DNA of 64,000 nucleotides from Flavobacterium gilvum (GTDB taxonomy: Bacteria; Bacteroidota; Bacteroidia; Flavobacteriales; Flavobacteriaceae): assembly GCF_001761465.1 (NCBI RefSeq), contig NZ_CP017479.1:434001-498000 (forward strand), in the 5' to 3' direction. The position numbers and the translations under genes are program-made. A model generated the notes under the pieces. The model was not told the DNA's origin. It saw only the letters and a list, made by a program, of their open reading frames with translations, and ran no database searches. Positions 7,458-15,936 of the stretch are shown in pieces (the first letter of the stretch is position 1; every line of letters starts with the position of its first letter).

Positions 7458-8274
7458 CTTTTTCTCGATTTTCTAAATTTCTAATTTCTTCACTGTTTTC
7501 AGTCTTAATAATGTATACATGACCCAAATTAGTCATATCATTAAATAGCTTAACATTGATAGTATAATAATGTGTCTTCTCTGAAATGTAAATTTTGTCG
7601 ATTGTTCCAATACCAATATTTTCAGGAAAAATTACTGATTGTCCACCTGTAACAATTGTATCACCTTTTCGAATAGCTGCCAATCGCGGAACATCGGTCA
7701 ATTGAACAAATCCTGTATTTTTACCATCCCAACTTAAAGTTCCGAAATGATCAGAATGTTTAATCTTTGCGTTTATCTGTGATTTAACATTCAGAATACT
7801 GATTACTGTTGAATAATTAGTTGATACATTATCGATTATACCGACAACTCCCAAACTGTTGATAACTCCCATATCAGATTTAACTCCTTGTTTTGCTCCC
7901 GAATTCAAAGTTAAATAATTCTCATATACATTATAAGAGTTGTGAATCACTTTGGAAACAACAATATCTTTTGGCAAAACCCCTTTAAGACTATCCAAAT
8001 TAGGAATCTTGGAAGTATCCTGTGTTTTGAAAAGTAAACTCTTCAGGTTTGCATTTTCCCGAGCGAGTTCATCGTTTTGTTCTTTCAAATGAAGATATTC
8101 TTCAAAAGAATTAATCCTTTCATACACACCTCCACTTAGAAAGTTGGCAGAACTGATAATTTTACTCCTGTGAAAAGAATGAGACTGTATAGTTAAGGAC
8201 AACGCAATACCCAAAAGCAGCAAAAACAGTAACCGATTACTGTTTTTTATTATAAATGAGAATATTTGCTGCAT
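7450..8274 (-). CDS. mreC: Rod shape-determining protein MreC
   Basis: The 274-residue protein has one N-terminal membrane helix (about residues 12-28) and a coiled-coil stretch (about 55-85, EEYLHLKEQNDELARENANL). The periplasmic beta-barrel domain typical of MreC follows, with GVKSDMGVINSLGVVGII near residue 128 and GDTIVTGGQSVIFPENIGIG near 202. MreC scaffolds PBP2 and RodA in the elongasome. It follows mreB after 92 bp that contain a 13-bp inverted repeat, and overlaps mreD by 8 bp. Confidence 0.92.
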   Translation of the reverse strand: MQQIFSFIIKNSNRLLFLLLLGIALSLTIQSHSFHRSKIISSANFLSGGVYERINSFEEYLHLKEQNDELARENANLKSLLFKTQDTSKIPNLDSLKGVLPKDIVVSKVIHNSYNVYENYLTLNSGAKQGVKSDMGVINSLGVVGIIDNVSTNYSTVISILNVKSQINAKIKHSDHFGTLSWDGKNTGFVQLTDVPRLAAIRKGDTIVTGGQSVIFPENIGIGTIDKIYISEKTHYYTINVKLFNDMTNLGHVYIIKTENSEEIRNLENREKDE

Positions 8275-8314
8275 TGTATAAAATTAAAATTTTAAAAATC
8301 AAATTTAAAAAAAC

Positions 8315-8357
8315 CAAATTCCAAATTACTTGGACTTTTGCCGGAATTTGGAATTTG
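8315..8357. repeat. 13-bp inverted repeat in the mreB-mreC gap
   Basis: CAAATTCCAAATT (8315-8327) and AATTTGGAATTTG (8345-8357) are perfect inverse complements around a 17-nt loop. The T-tract after it is weak and the downstream genes belong to the same operon, so it is more likely a processing or stabilising hairpin, or a mobile palindromic repeat, than a full terminator. Confidence 0.6.
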
Positions 8358-8366
8358 TTTGTTTTA

Positions 8367-9395
8367 TTATTTTATAAGGATATTTTTAAATTTCGAAATG
8401 TTCTTAAGAGCCATCCCTGTCCCTCTAACTACAGCTCTCAAAGGATCTTCGGCAATATAAACTGGCAAATCGGTCTTTTGTGAAATTCTCTTATCAAGTC
8501 CTCTCAACATAGAACCTCCACCTGCAAGATAAATACCGGTATTATAAATATCGGCGGCCAACTCTGGAGGTGTTTGTGATAACGTCTCCATAACCGCATC
8601 TTCAATTCGCTGGATGGATTTATCCAATGCTTTTGCAATTTCTCTGTAAGATACCTCAACCTGTTTTGGTTTTCCAGTCAATAAATCTCGACCTTGAACC
8701 GACATATCATCTGGAGGAGTTTCCAAATCTTCGATAGCTGCACCAATTTGAATCTTTATTTTTTCGGCAGTACTTTCTCCAACAAATAAATTATGTTGGG
8801 TACGCATATAATAAACGATATCATTGGTAAAAACATCTCCTGCAATTTTTACAGATTTGTCACAAACAATACCGCCTAAGGCAATAACTGCAATTTCTGT
8901 AGTTCCACCACCTATATCAACAATCATATTTCCTTTTGGCTGCATAATATCAATACCGATACCAATTGCTGCCGCCATAGGTTCGTGTATCAAGTAAACC
9001 TCTTTACCGTTTACTCTCTCACAAGACTCTTTTACCGCTCTCATCTCTACTTCGGTAATACCAGAAGGAATACAAACTACCATTCTCAAAGCAGGTGTAA
9101 ACATCTTCTTTTTCAATGCTGGTATGCTCTTGATAAACATACTAATCATTTTCTCGGATGCATCGAAATCGGCGATTACACCATCCTTTAGAGGTCTAAT
9201 AGTCTTAATATTTTCATGCGTCTTTCCTTGCATCATATTGGCTTCCTTACCTACAGCGATAATTTTGCCAGATATTCTATCACGCGCAACTATAGACGGA
9301 CTGTCAATTACGACTTTGTCATTGTGGATGATTAAAGTGTTTGCTGTACCAAGGTCTATCGCAATATCCTCGGTCATGAAATCAAAAAATCCCAT
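8367..9395 (-). CDS. mreB: Rod shape-determining protein MreB (actin homologue)
   Basis: The 342-residue protein shows the actin-fold nucleotide motifs: DIAIDLGTANTLI near residue 10 (phosphate 1), DIGGGTTEIAVIALGG near 160 (phosphate 2) and YLAGGGSMLRGLDKRI near 288 (adenosine). It forms membrane-bound filaments that position the elongasome. It lies 54 bp after purH and leads the mreBCD-mrdA-rodA block. Length and motifs are normal for the family. Confidence 0.97.
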   Translation of the reverse strand: MGFFDFMTEDIAIDLGTANTLIIHNDKVVIDSPSIVARDRISGKIIAVGKEANMMQGKTHENIKTIRPLKDGVIADFDASEKMISMFIKSIPALKKKMFTPALRMVVCIPSGITEVEMRAVKESCERVNGKEVYLIHEPMAAAIGIGIDIMQPKGNMIVDIGGGTTEIAVIALGGIVCDKSVKIAGDVFTNDIVYYMRTQHNLFVGESTAEKIKIQIGAAIEDLETPPDDMSVQGRDLLTGKPKQVEVSYREIAKALDKSIQRIEDAVMETLSQTPPELAADIYNTGIYLAGGGSMLRGLDKRISQKTDLPVYIAEDPLRAVVRGTGMALKNISKFKNILIK

Positions 9396-9449
9396 ATTCC
9401 TCTTAAGGGTTAAAAAGTTATAAATAAATTACGCACAAAGTTAAACAAA

Positions 9450-10976
9450 TTAATGTTTAAAATGACGTGTTCCTGTAAATACCATAGCAAGATTGTTTTC
9501 GTTGCAATAATTGATACTCAATTCATCCTTGATAGATCCTCCAGGCTGAATTACAGCTGTCACTCCAGCTTCTTTTGCAAGTTGTACGCAATCCGGGAAA
9601 GGAAAAAATGCATCGCTGGCCATTGAAGCTCCTTCTAGACTAAATCCAAAAGATTTCGCTTTCTCTACAGCTTGCATCAGGGCATCTACTCGAGATGTTT
9701 GCCCTGTTCCTGAAGAAATCAAAGTTCCATTTTTTGCAAAAACAATCGTATTTGACTTAGTATTCTTACACACTTTGGAAGCAAAAATCAAATCTTCAAT
9801 TTCCTGTTCCGTTGGTGTTTTTGTAGTAACGGTTTTTAGGTCTGCTTTAGTATCCGTAATGTTATTTCTTTCTTGAATAAGCAACCCGTTCAAACAAGTT
9901 CTTACCTGTTTTTGAGGCAATTCAACCTCATTTTGAATTAAAATAATTCTGTTTTTCTTTTCCTGTAAAATAGCAATTGCCTCTACATCATAAGCTGGAG
10001 CAATCACAACCTCGCAGAACAATTTGTTTATTTCGGTAGCTGTTTCAACATCTATTTTGGCATTGGCAATTAATACTCCTCCAAAAGCAGATGTAGGATC
10101 ACAGGCCAAAGCCACATTATAAGCCTCGCAAATCGTTTTTCTCGTTGCTAAACCACAGGCATTATTGTGTTTCAAAATTGCGAATGTTGGTCCGTCAGTC
10201 TTAAATTCATGAATTAAGTTTACCGCTGCATCAACATCAAGTAAATTGTTATAAGATAATTCTTTTCCGTGAACTTTGGTAAACATTGCGTCAAAGTCTC
10301 CAAAGAAAAATCCTTTTTGATGTGGATTTTCTCCATATCTCAAAACTTGTCCATTATCAATACTTGCTTTGTAAATGGTTTCATCTGTATTGAAATAATT
10401 AAAGATAGCTCCATCATAGTGCGATGATACGTGGAAAGCTTTGGTTGCCAATAATTTTCTATCAGCCAAAGTTGTCGCTCCATCCTGAGCTGAAATAATA
10501 TCCAAAAACATGCTGTATTGATCCATAGACGGAACGATTACAGTATCCTTAAAGTTTTTGGCAGCAGCACGAATCAAAGAAATTCCGCCGATGTCAATTT
10601 TTTCGATAATATCTTCTTCACTGGCTCCTGAAGCCACAGTTTTTTCAAATGGATATAAGTCAACAATTACCAAATCAATTTGCGGAATATTGTATTCTTG
10701 CATTTGCTGTACATCACTTTCGTTGTCCTGACGATTCAAAATTCCTCCAAAAACCTTTGGATGTAATGTTTTTACTCGACCTCCCAAAATTGACGGATAA
10801 GAAGTAACATCTTCAACTGGTATAACTGGAATCCCTAAATTCTTAATAAATTCTTCGGTTCCTCCTGTCGAATAAAAAACCACATTCTGTTCGTGTAGTT
10901 TTCTTACAATTGGTTCAAGACCATCTTTTGAAAAGACTGAAATTAATGCTGATTGGATTTTTTTTGTTGTGCTCAT
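9450..10976 (-). CDS. purH: Bifunctional AICAR formyltransferase / IMP cyclohydrolase
   Basis: The 508-residue protein has an N-terminal MGS-like cyclohydrolase domain (SALISVFSKDGLEPIVRKL, GGRVKTLHPKVFGGIL near residue 65) and a C-terminal AICAR transformylase domain (LRYGENPHQKGFFF near 211, ILKHNNACGLA near 268, SDAFFPFPDCV near 460, IQPGGSIKDE near 477). It performs the last two steps of IMP synthesis, using 10-formyl-tetrahydrofolate. It heads the operon that continues with mreB, an arrangement I recall as common in Flavobacteriia. A promoter lies just upstream. Confidence 0.96.
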   Translation of the reverse strand: MSTTKKIQSALISVFSKDGLEPIVRKLHEQNVVFYSTGGTEEFIKNLGIPVIPVEDVTSYPSILGGRVKTLHPKVFGGILNRQDNESDVQQMQEYNIPQIDLVIVDLYPFEKTVASGASEEDIIEKIDIGGISLIRAAAKNFKDTVIVPSMDQYSMFLDIISAQDGATTLADRKLLATKAFHVSSHYDGAIFNYFNTDETIYKASIDNGQVLRYGENPHQKGFFFGDFDAMFTKVHGKELSYNNLLDVDAAVNLIHEFKTDGPTFAILKHNNACGLATRKTICEAYNVALACDPTSAFGGVLIANAKIDVETATEINKLFCEVVIAPAYDVEAIAILQEKKNRIILIQNEVELPQKQVRTCLNGLLIQERNNITDTKADLKTVTTKTPTEQEIEDLIFASKVCKNTKSNTIVFAKNGTLISSGTGQTSRVDALMQAVEKAKSFGFSLEGASMASDAFFPFPDCVQLAKEAGVTAVIQPGGSIKDELSINYCNENNLAMVFTGTRHFKH

Positions 10977-10999
10977 TTAGTAGTTATAATTTTAAAGCG

Positions 11000-11031
11000 C
11001 AAAAATAGTTTTTTTTGACAATATAATTCAA
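11000..11031 (-). promoter_or_regulatory. Predicted purH-mre operon promoter
   Basis: On the minus strand TTG (11031-11029), a 21-nt spacer and TATTTTTG (11007-11000) match the Bacteroidota consensus; the purH start follows 23 nt later. No purine riboswitch or PurR-like box is visible here. Confidence 0.6.
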
Positions 11032-11219
11032 TAAAAAATTATGTAACAATCTCATAAAAAAACACACCAATCGTTACATCTGCTTTTCTAAGTTTTGAAA
11101 CCGCTACAACGAAATTAATTCTTGTTAAAATAAAAAAAGTGGTTCCTGACAACCGAATTTTGAATACTTTTCGGAAGAAATAAAAAGAATAATTTTACAA
11201 TAACGTAAATTCAGAAAAT

Positions 11220-12467
11220 ATGATTGTTTACCTAAGATTATTAAAAGAGAGTTTTGGCTTTGCCATGAATGCTCTACGCAGCAATAAATTAAGAACGTTG
11301 CTTTCGTTATTGGGTGTTACTATCGGTATATTCTCTATCATCGCGGTATTGGCAGCTGTAGATTCTTTAGATAGAAAAATCTCTGATGAATTAAGCAGTC
11401 TAGACAAAAACACTATTTATTTAATGAAATTTTCTTTTGGCCCATCGGATATCCCCCAATGGAAAAGAGAACAATTCCCTAATGTAAAATACACTGAATA
11501 TGTTTACCTGAAAAATACAATGACCCATACTGAACAATTGGGATACCAAATATTTACCAAAAGAGAAACCATAAAATACGAATCCAACACGGTAAGCGAT
11601 GTAAATATTGTTCCCATATCACATGAGTTTATTGATATTCAAGGATTGAAATTCGAGAAAGGACGATTTTATAATGAATCCGAAGCCAATTCTGGTGCAC
11701 CCGTAATTGTTCTTGGTTACGAAATTGCGAAATCTCTTTTTGGAGATTCAGAACCACTTGGTAAAAAAGTAAGATTGTATGGTCAAAAATTTATTGTTAT
11801 TGGTGTATTGAAAAAAGAGGGCTCTTCAATTGGGGAAACTAATGACACTGCTGCAATTATACCGGTTAATTTTGTGAGAAGACTATACGGCGACAACAAT
11901 CCAAATTTGACAAACGTTATCATATTCAAACCCGAAAAAGGGGTGGATATGGAAGAATACAAAAGTGAAATATCCCAAAAGCTGAGAAATTTCAGAGGCC
12001 TCAAAGCTGGCGAAATTGATAATTTCTTTATTAATGTTTTCAGCGGATTCCTGGACCTCATCGACAACATTATAGGCCAAATGAATATGGTGGGATGGAT
12101 TATCAGCGGATTTTCTTTATTAGTTGGAGGATTTGGTATTGCCAATATTATGTTTGTATCCGTAAAAGAAAGAACAAATTTAATTGGAATTCAAAAATCA
12201 TTGGGCGCAAAAAATCGCTTCATATTATTGCAGTTTTTATTCGAAGCGATAATACTTTCAGTTTTGGGAGGAATAATTGGTTTAATTATGGTTTGGGCAA
12301 TTGCTATGATTTTATCCAAAGTATTGGATTTTGAATTTGTATTGGGACTTGGAAACATTCTTTTGGGAACGGGACTTGCCGCAATAATCGGACTTATTTC
12401 TGGAATTCTTCCCGCCATTAGTGCATCCAAATTAGATCCTGTTGAAGCCATCAGAACCGGGATGTAA
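11220..12467 (+). CDS. ABC transporter permease, MacB/FtsX family
   Basis: The 415-residue protein has the MacB layout: an N-terminal membrane helix (about 20-48, ending in GIFSIIAVLAAVDS), a periplasmic MacB_PCD domain of about 220 residues, and an FtsX core with three helices in the C-terminal third. The signature VKERTNLIGIQKSLGAKNRFI near residue 316 is the coupling segment that docks on the ATPase, and the protein ends SKLDPVEAIRTGM, as typical for this family. No ATPase or membrane-fusion gene is adjacent, so its partners must be encoded elsewhere. The substrate cannot be told from sequence; export of peptides, lipoproteins or drugs are all possible. Confidence 0.85.
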   Translation: MIVYLRLLKESFGFAMNALRSNKLRTLLSLLGVTIGIFSIIAVLAAVDSLDRKISDELSSLDKNTIYLMKFSFGPSDIPQWKREQFPNVKYTEYVYLKNTMTHTEQLGYQIFTKRETIKYESNTVSDVNIVPISHEFIDIQGLKFEKGRFYNESEANSGAPVIVLGYEIAKSLFGDSEPLGKKVRLYGQKFIVIGVLKKEGSSIGETNDTAAIIPVNFVRRLYGDNNPNLTNVIIFKPEKGVDMEEYKSEISQKLRNFRGLKAGEIDNFFINVFSGFLDLIDNIIGQMNMVGWIISGFSLLVGGFGIANIMFVSVKERTNLIGIQKSLGAKNRFILLQFLFEAIILSVLGGIIGLIMVWAIAMILSKVLDFEFVLGLGNILLGTGLAAIIGLISGILPAISASKLDPVEAIRTGM

Positions 12468-12489
12468 CAACATTTTTTCAAATAAATCA

Positions 12490-12837
12490 TTAAACATATA
12501 AGTCATATAAGCTTTTAATTTGAATAAAATAAAGCAAAACAAATAGTTCATTTAAGTAAAGTCGCTTAAACGTTTTCAACTTATATTTTCTTTTTTCACC
12601 ACTTATTTGACAATCTAACTTAAAAAAAACTCAAATAACTTATATGTTAAATCAACAACAGCATTTTATCAAATACATTCTTAAACATACTAAGTCATAT
12701 AAGTTCTTCATTTGAATAAAATCAAGCAAAATAAATGGTTCATGTAAGCAAAGTCATTTAAACATTTTTAACTTATATTTCCTTTTTTACGACTTATTTG
12801 ACAATTAACTTTAAAAAAACTAACATGACTTATATGC
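12490..12837. repeat. Two tandem copies of a ~157-bp AT-rich repeat
   Basis: Copy 1 (about 12490-12646) and copy 2 (about 12681-12837) align over their whole length with scattered mismatches. Shared blocks include TTAAACATA, AAGTCATATAAG, TTTGAATAAAAT, AACTTATATTT, ACTTATTTGACAAT and CTTATATG. The ends are inverted relative to each other (CATATAAGTC against GACTTATATG), so each unit could fold. The 480-bp gap between the permease and the JmjC gene consists mostly of this repeat. No reading frame is visible in it. It is probably a duplicated member of a dispersed intergenic repeat family. Confidence 0.75.
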
Positions 12838-12947
12838 TTTTTCATATTTAAGGAAAGCACTTTTTTGTTATTTAATTGTAAATTTTGAGAACAAAAAATA
12901 ATTAGGTATTTTTGGTTAGCAGACCTATTTAACTAAAAAATAAATAA

Positions 12948-13829
12948 ATGAGCTTTAACCTTAAAAATGTCGATACAGTCGAATCTATCACCAGAGAAGA
13001 TTTTAAAAAAAATTATTTAGACAAAAAAAAACCTTTAATCATAAAAGGCTTGACTAAAGACTGGCCTGCAAGAGAAAAATGGTCCACCGATTATTTCAAA
13101 GAAATAGCCGGCGATATTGAGGTAAAACTGGTTGACAATTCCAAAGCCGACCCAAGCAAAGTAATCAATGCATCTGTTGGCAGCATGAAATTTGGAGAGT
13201 ATCTTGATTTAATAAAAAGAGAGCCTACAGATTTACGTATTTTTTTCTTCAATCTTTTCAAACACAGACCTGAGCTGGTCAATGATGTAAAAGTTCCCAA
13301 AGACTTGATGGGAGGTTTTATCGAGAGCATGCCTGCCATGTTTTTTGGAGGTTCAAATGCAATCACATTTCTGCATTATGATATCGACTTGCCACATCTT
13401 TTTCATACTCATTTTGGAGGCCGAAAACACATTATATTATTTGACAACAAATGGAAAAAAAGACTGTATTGCATTCCCAATACAACTTATGCCCTGGAAG
13501 ATTATGATGTTGCCAATCCTGATTTTGAGAAATTTCCCGCTCTAAAAGGAGTTGAGGGATATGAAGTTTTTCTGGAGCATGGAGACACCTTGTTTATGCC
13601 AACTGGGATGTGGCACTGGATGCGCTATATAGACGGTTCTTTCTCGTTGACACTTCGCGCATGGGATAAATCCATAATCCGAAAAACAGCAAGTATTTGG
13701 AGTCTATTCATGCATGGCGCTGTTGATAGTGGCATAAAAGTTATCTTCAGGGAACGTTATGCCAATTGGCGCGAAAAATTGGTTTTTAAAATAGCCGAAA
13801 AAGAACTTCGGAAAAACAGACCGAATTAA
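12948..13829 (+). CDS. JmjC/cupin-8 family Fe(II)/2-oxoglutarate-dependent oxygenase-like protein
   Basis: The 293-residue protein matches the cupin_8 (JmjC-like) fold. KKPLIIKGLTKDWPAREKW near residue 27 is the usual N-terminal entry. The iron-binding facial triad appears intact as His143 and Asp145 (FLHYDIDLPH) and His223 (MPTGMWHWM), and RKHIILF near 159 fits the 2-oxoglutarate-binding lysine region. Bacterial members hydroxylate proteins or small molecules; the substrate here is unknown. The gene stands alone on the plus strand between a repeat region and the convergent accD, and ends at a bidirectional terminator. Confidence 0.8.
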   Translation: MSFNLKNVDTVESITREDFKKNYLDKKKPLIIKGLTKDWPAREKWSTDYFKEIAGDIEVKLVDNSKADPSKVINASVGSMKFGEYLDLIKREPTDLRIFFFNLFKHRPELVNDVKVPKDLMGGFIESMPAMFFGGSNAITFLHYDIDLPHLFHTHFGGRKHIILFDNKWKKRLYCIPNTTYALEDYDVANPDFEKFPALKGVEGYEVFLEHGDTLFMPTGMWHWMRYIDGSFSLTLRAWDKSIIRKTASIWSLFMHGAVDSGIKVIFRERYANWREKLVFKIAEKELRKNRPN

Positions 13830-13833
13830 TACT

Positions 13834-13871
13834 AAAACAAAAAATCCCGATTTTACTCGGGATTTTGTTTG
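13834..13871. terminator. Bidirectional terminator between the JmjC gene and accD
   Basis: AATCCCGA and TCGGGATT pair around a 6-nt loop, flanked by A-rich and T-rich runs on either side, so it can end both convergent genes. Confidence 0.8.
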
Positions 13872-13872
13872 T

Positions 13873-14727
13873 TTATCTAATTTCATTATTCTGAATCAAA
13901 TCAATATATAAGTTAATCTTATCTTTCAATTCTTTTCTAGGCGTGATAAAATCCAAGAAACCGTGCTCTAAAAGGAATTCGGCAGTTTGAAACCCTTCCG
14001 GCAAATCCTTACCTGTAGTATCTCTTACCACACGAGGTCCTGCAAAACCAATCAAAGCTCCGGGTTCAGATATATTGATATCTCCCAACATTGCATAAGA
14101 AGCTGTTGTTCCTCCGGTGGTCGGATCAGTACAAAGCGAAATATAAGGAAGTTTTGCCTCGGCCAATTGCGCCAATTTTACAGATGTTTTTGCCAATTGC
14201 ATCAGCGAATAAGCCGCTTCCATCATTCTAGCACCACCGGATTTGGAAATCATAACAAAAGGCAATCTGTTCTTGATTGCATGGTCAATTCCTCTGGCAA
14301 TTTTTTCTCCAACAACTGCTCCCATAGAACCACCAATAAAGGCAAAATCCATACAGCAAATTACTAGTTCTCTTCCTTTGGATTTACCAACTCCAGTACG
14401 AACTGCATCTTTTAGCTGGGTTTTATCCATTACCTCTTTTAGTCGGTCTGAATATTTTTTGGTGTCAACAAAATGCAATGGATCTTTGGAAGTCATGTTT
14501 TTGTCCAACTCAACAAACTCATTGTTGTCAAATAAAATATCAAAATAGGCTTCACTTCCAATTCTGACATGGAAACCATCTTCAGGGCTTACAAACAGAT
14601 TGCGTGCCAATTCTTCGGCATCAATAATTTTCCCTGTAGGTGATTTGTACCAAAGCCCTTTCGGGATATCCATTTTATCTTCGGTCGCCGTCGTGATTCC
14701 TTTTTCTTTTCTTTTAAACCAAGCCAT
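13873..14727 (-). CDS. accD: Acetyl-CoA carboxylase carboxyltransferase, beta subunit, without zinc-ribbon cysteines
   Basis: The 284-residue protein matches Acc[11 protein letters not shown] near residue 23, the oxyanion-hole region with [18 protein letters not shown] near 126, [19 protein letters not shown] near 158, [17 protein letters not shown] near 197 and GFAGPRVV near 228. It carries carboxyl transfer from biotin to acetyl-CoA with AccA. In the E. coli subunit four cysteines form a zinc ribbon near the N-terminus. Here the aligned segment has none: there is no Cys in the first 60 residues. Catalytic parts are intact, so the gene is probably functional. It precedes no other acc gene here; fbaA lies upstream on the same strand. 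Confidence 0.93.
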   Translation of the reverse strand: MAWFKRKEKGITTATEDKMDIPKGLWYKSPTGKIIDAEELARNLFVSPEDGFHVRIGSEAYFDILFDNNEFVELDKNMTSKDPLHFVDTKKYSDRLKEVMDKTQLKDAVRTGVGKSKGRELVICCMDFAFIGGSMGAVVGEKIARGIDHAIKNRLPFVMISKSGGARMMEAAYSLMQLAKTSVKLAQLAEAKLPYISLCTDPTTGGTTASYAMLGDINISEPGALIGFAGPRVVRDTTGKDLPEGFQTAEFLLEHGFLDFITPRKELKDKINLYIDLIQNNEIR

Positions 14728-14748
14728 ATTATATAATTATGAATTATA

Positions 14749-14785
14749 AATTATGAATTACAAGTTGAACTTGTAATTCATAATT
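14749..14785. repeat. 16-bp palindromic hairpin between fbaA and accD
   Basis: The arms at 14749-14764 and 14770-14785 are perfect inverse complements (core ATGAATTACAAG) around a 5-nt loop, and imperfect further copies of AATTATGAATTA precede it. It is AT-rich and has no U-run, so it is more likely a palindromic intergenic repeat than a normal terminator. Confidence 0.6.
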
Positions 14786-14798
14786 CGTAATTTGAAAT

Positions 14799-15866
14799 TT
14801 ATAGTGTATTCACATTATTCAAATCAGCAAATGCCTGCTCCAATCTTGCATTGAAAGTTACTTCTCCTTCACGCAACCATTTTCTTGGATCATAGAATTT
14901 TTTGTTTGGAGCATCGGCACCAGTAGGGTTACCAATTTGTGTTTTAAGGTAATCAATGTTACCTACCATAAAATCACGAATACCTTCTGTAAATGCAAAT
15001 TGCAAATCAGTATCAATGTTCATTTTTACAACTCCGTAGCTAATTCCTTCTCTGATTTCTTCCAAAGTAGAACCTGATCCTCCGTGAAAAACAAAATCAA
15101 CTGGATTGTGTCCTGTATTGAATTTATTTTGTACGTAATCTTGAGAATTTTTTAAGATTTTTGGAGTCAACTTCACGTTTCCTGGTTTGTAAACACCATG
15201 AACATTTCCAAAAGAAGCTGCAATTGTAAATCTTGGGCTTACTTTTGATAATTCTTCATAAGCATAAGATACTTCAGAAGGTTGAGTGTATAATTTTGAG
15301 CTGTCTACATCTGAGTTGTCTACACCGTCCTCTTCACCACCAGTGATTCCAAGTTCGATTTCAAGGGTCATTCCCATTTTGCTCATTCTTTCAAGGTAAC
15401 CTTTACAGATTTCGATATTTTCTTCGATTGGTTCTTCAGATAAATCAATCATGTGAGAAGAGAACAATGGTTTTCCTGTTTCTGCAAAATGCTTTTCTGA
15501 TGCGTCTAATAGTCCATCAATCCAAGGCAATAATTTTTTTGCACAATGGTCAGTATGCAAAATAACTGTTGCTCCATAAGCTTCAGCTAATGTATGAATA
15601 TGTTTTGCTCCTGCAATACCACCAGCGATAGCGGCTTTTTCTCCAGCATTTGAAAGTCCTTTTCCAGCGACAAACTGTGCTCCACCGTTTGAAAATTGTA
15701 TAATAACTGGTGCCTTTAATTTTGCTGCTGTTTCCAATACCCCATTAATAGTATCTGATCCAACAACGTTTACTGCAGGAAGAGCAAATCCCTTTTCTTT
15801 TGCATAATTGAAAATCTCTTGTACTTGATCTCCTGTAGCCACTCCTGGTTTAATATTGTGTGCCAT
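14799..15866 (-). CDS. fbaA: Fructose-bisphosphate aldolase, class II
   Basis: The 355-residue protein is a class II, metal-dependent aldolase of the long (FbaA) type. Visible marks are QFSNGGAQFVAGKGL near residue 57, the zinc-ligand HTDHCAKK near 105, ELGITGGEEDGVDNS near 177, FGNVHGVYKPGNVKL near 220 and FHGGSGSTLEEI near 260. It cleaves fructose-1,6-bisphosphate to DHAP and glyceraldehyde-3-phosphate in glycolysis and gluconeogenesis. It lies 71 bp upstream of accD on the same strand, with a palindrome between. Confidence 0.96.
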   Translation of the reverse strand: MAHNIKPGVATGDQVQEIFNYAKEKGFALPAVNVVGSDTINGVLETAAKLKAPVIIQFSNGGAQFVAGKGLSNAGEKAAIAGGIAGAKHIHTLAEAYGATVILHTDHCAKKLLPWIDGLLDASEKHFAETGKPLFSSHMIDLSEEPIEENIEICKGYLERMSKMGMTLEIELGITGGEEDGVDNSDVDSSKLYTQPSEVSYAYEELSKVSPRFTIAASFGNVHGVYKPGNVKLTPKILKNSQDYVQNKFNTGHNPVDFVFHGGSGSTLEEIREGISYGVVKMNIDTDLQFAFTEGIRDFMVGNIDYLKTQIGNPTGADAPNKKFYDPRKWLREGEVTFNARLEQAFADLNNVNTL

Positions 15867-15936
15867 AGTAATTTCTATTTTAATTGTTTTTTAAATTTCT
15901 AGATTTCGATTTGCAAAAATAAGAATTAATTAGCAC

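Noticed and set aside
11783..12145. 120-codon frame antisense to the MacB-type permease gene
   Set aside because: It lies fully inside a clear coding gene, with no promoter or family pattern.
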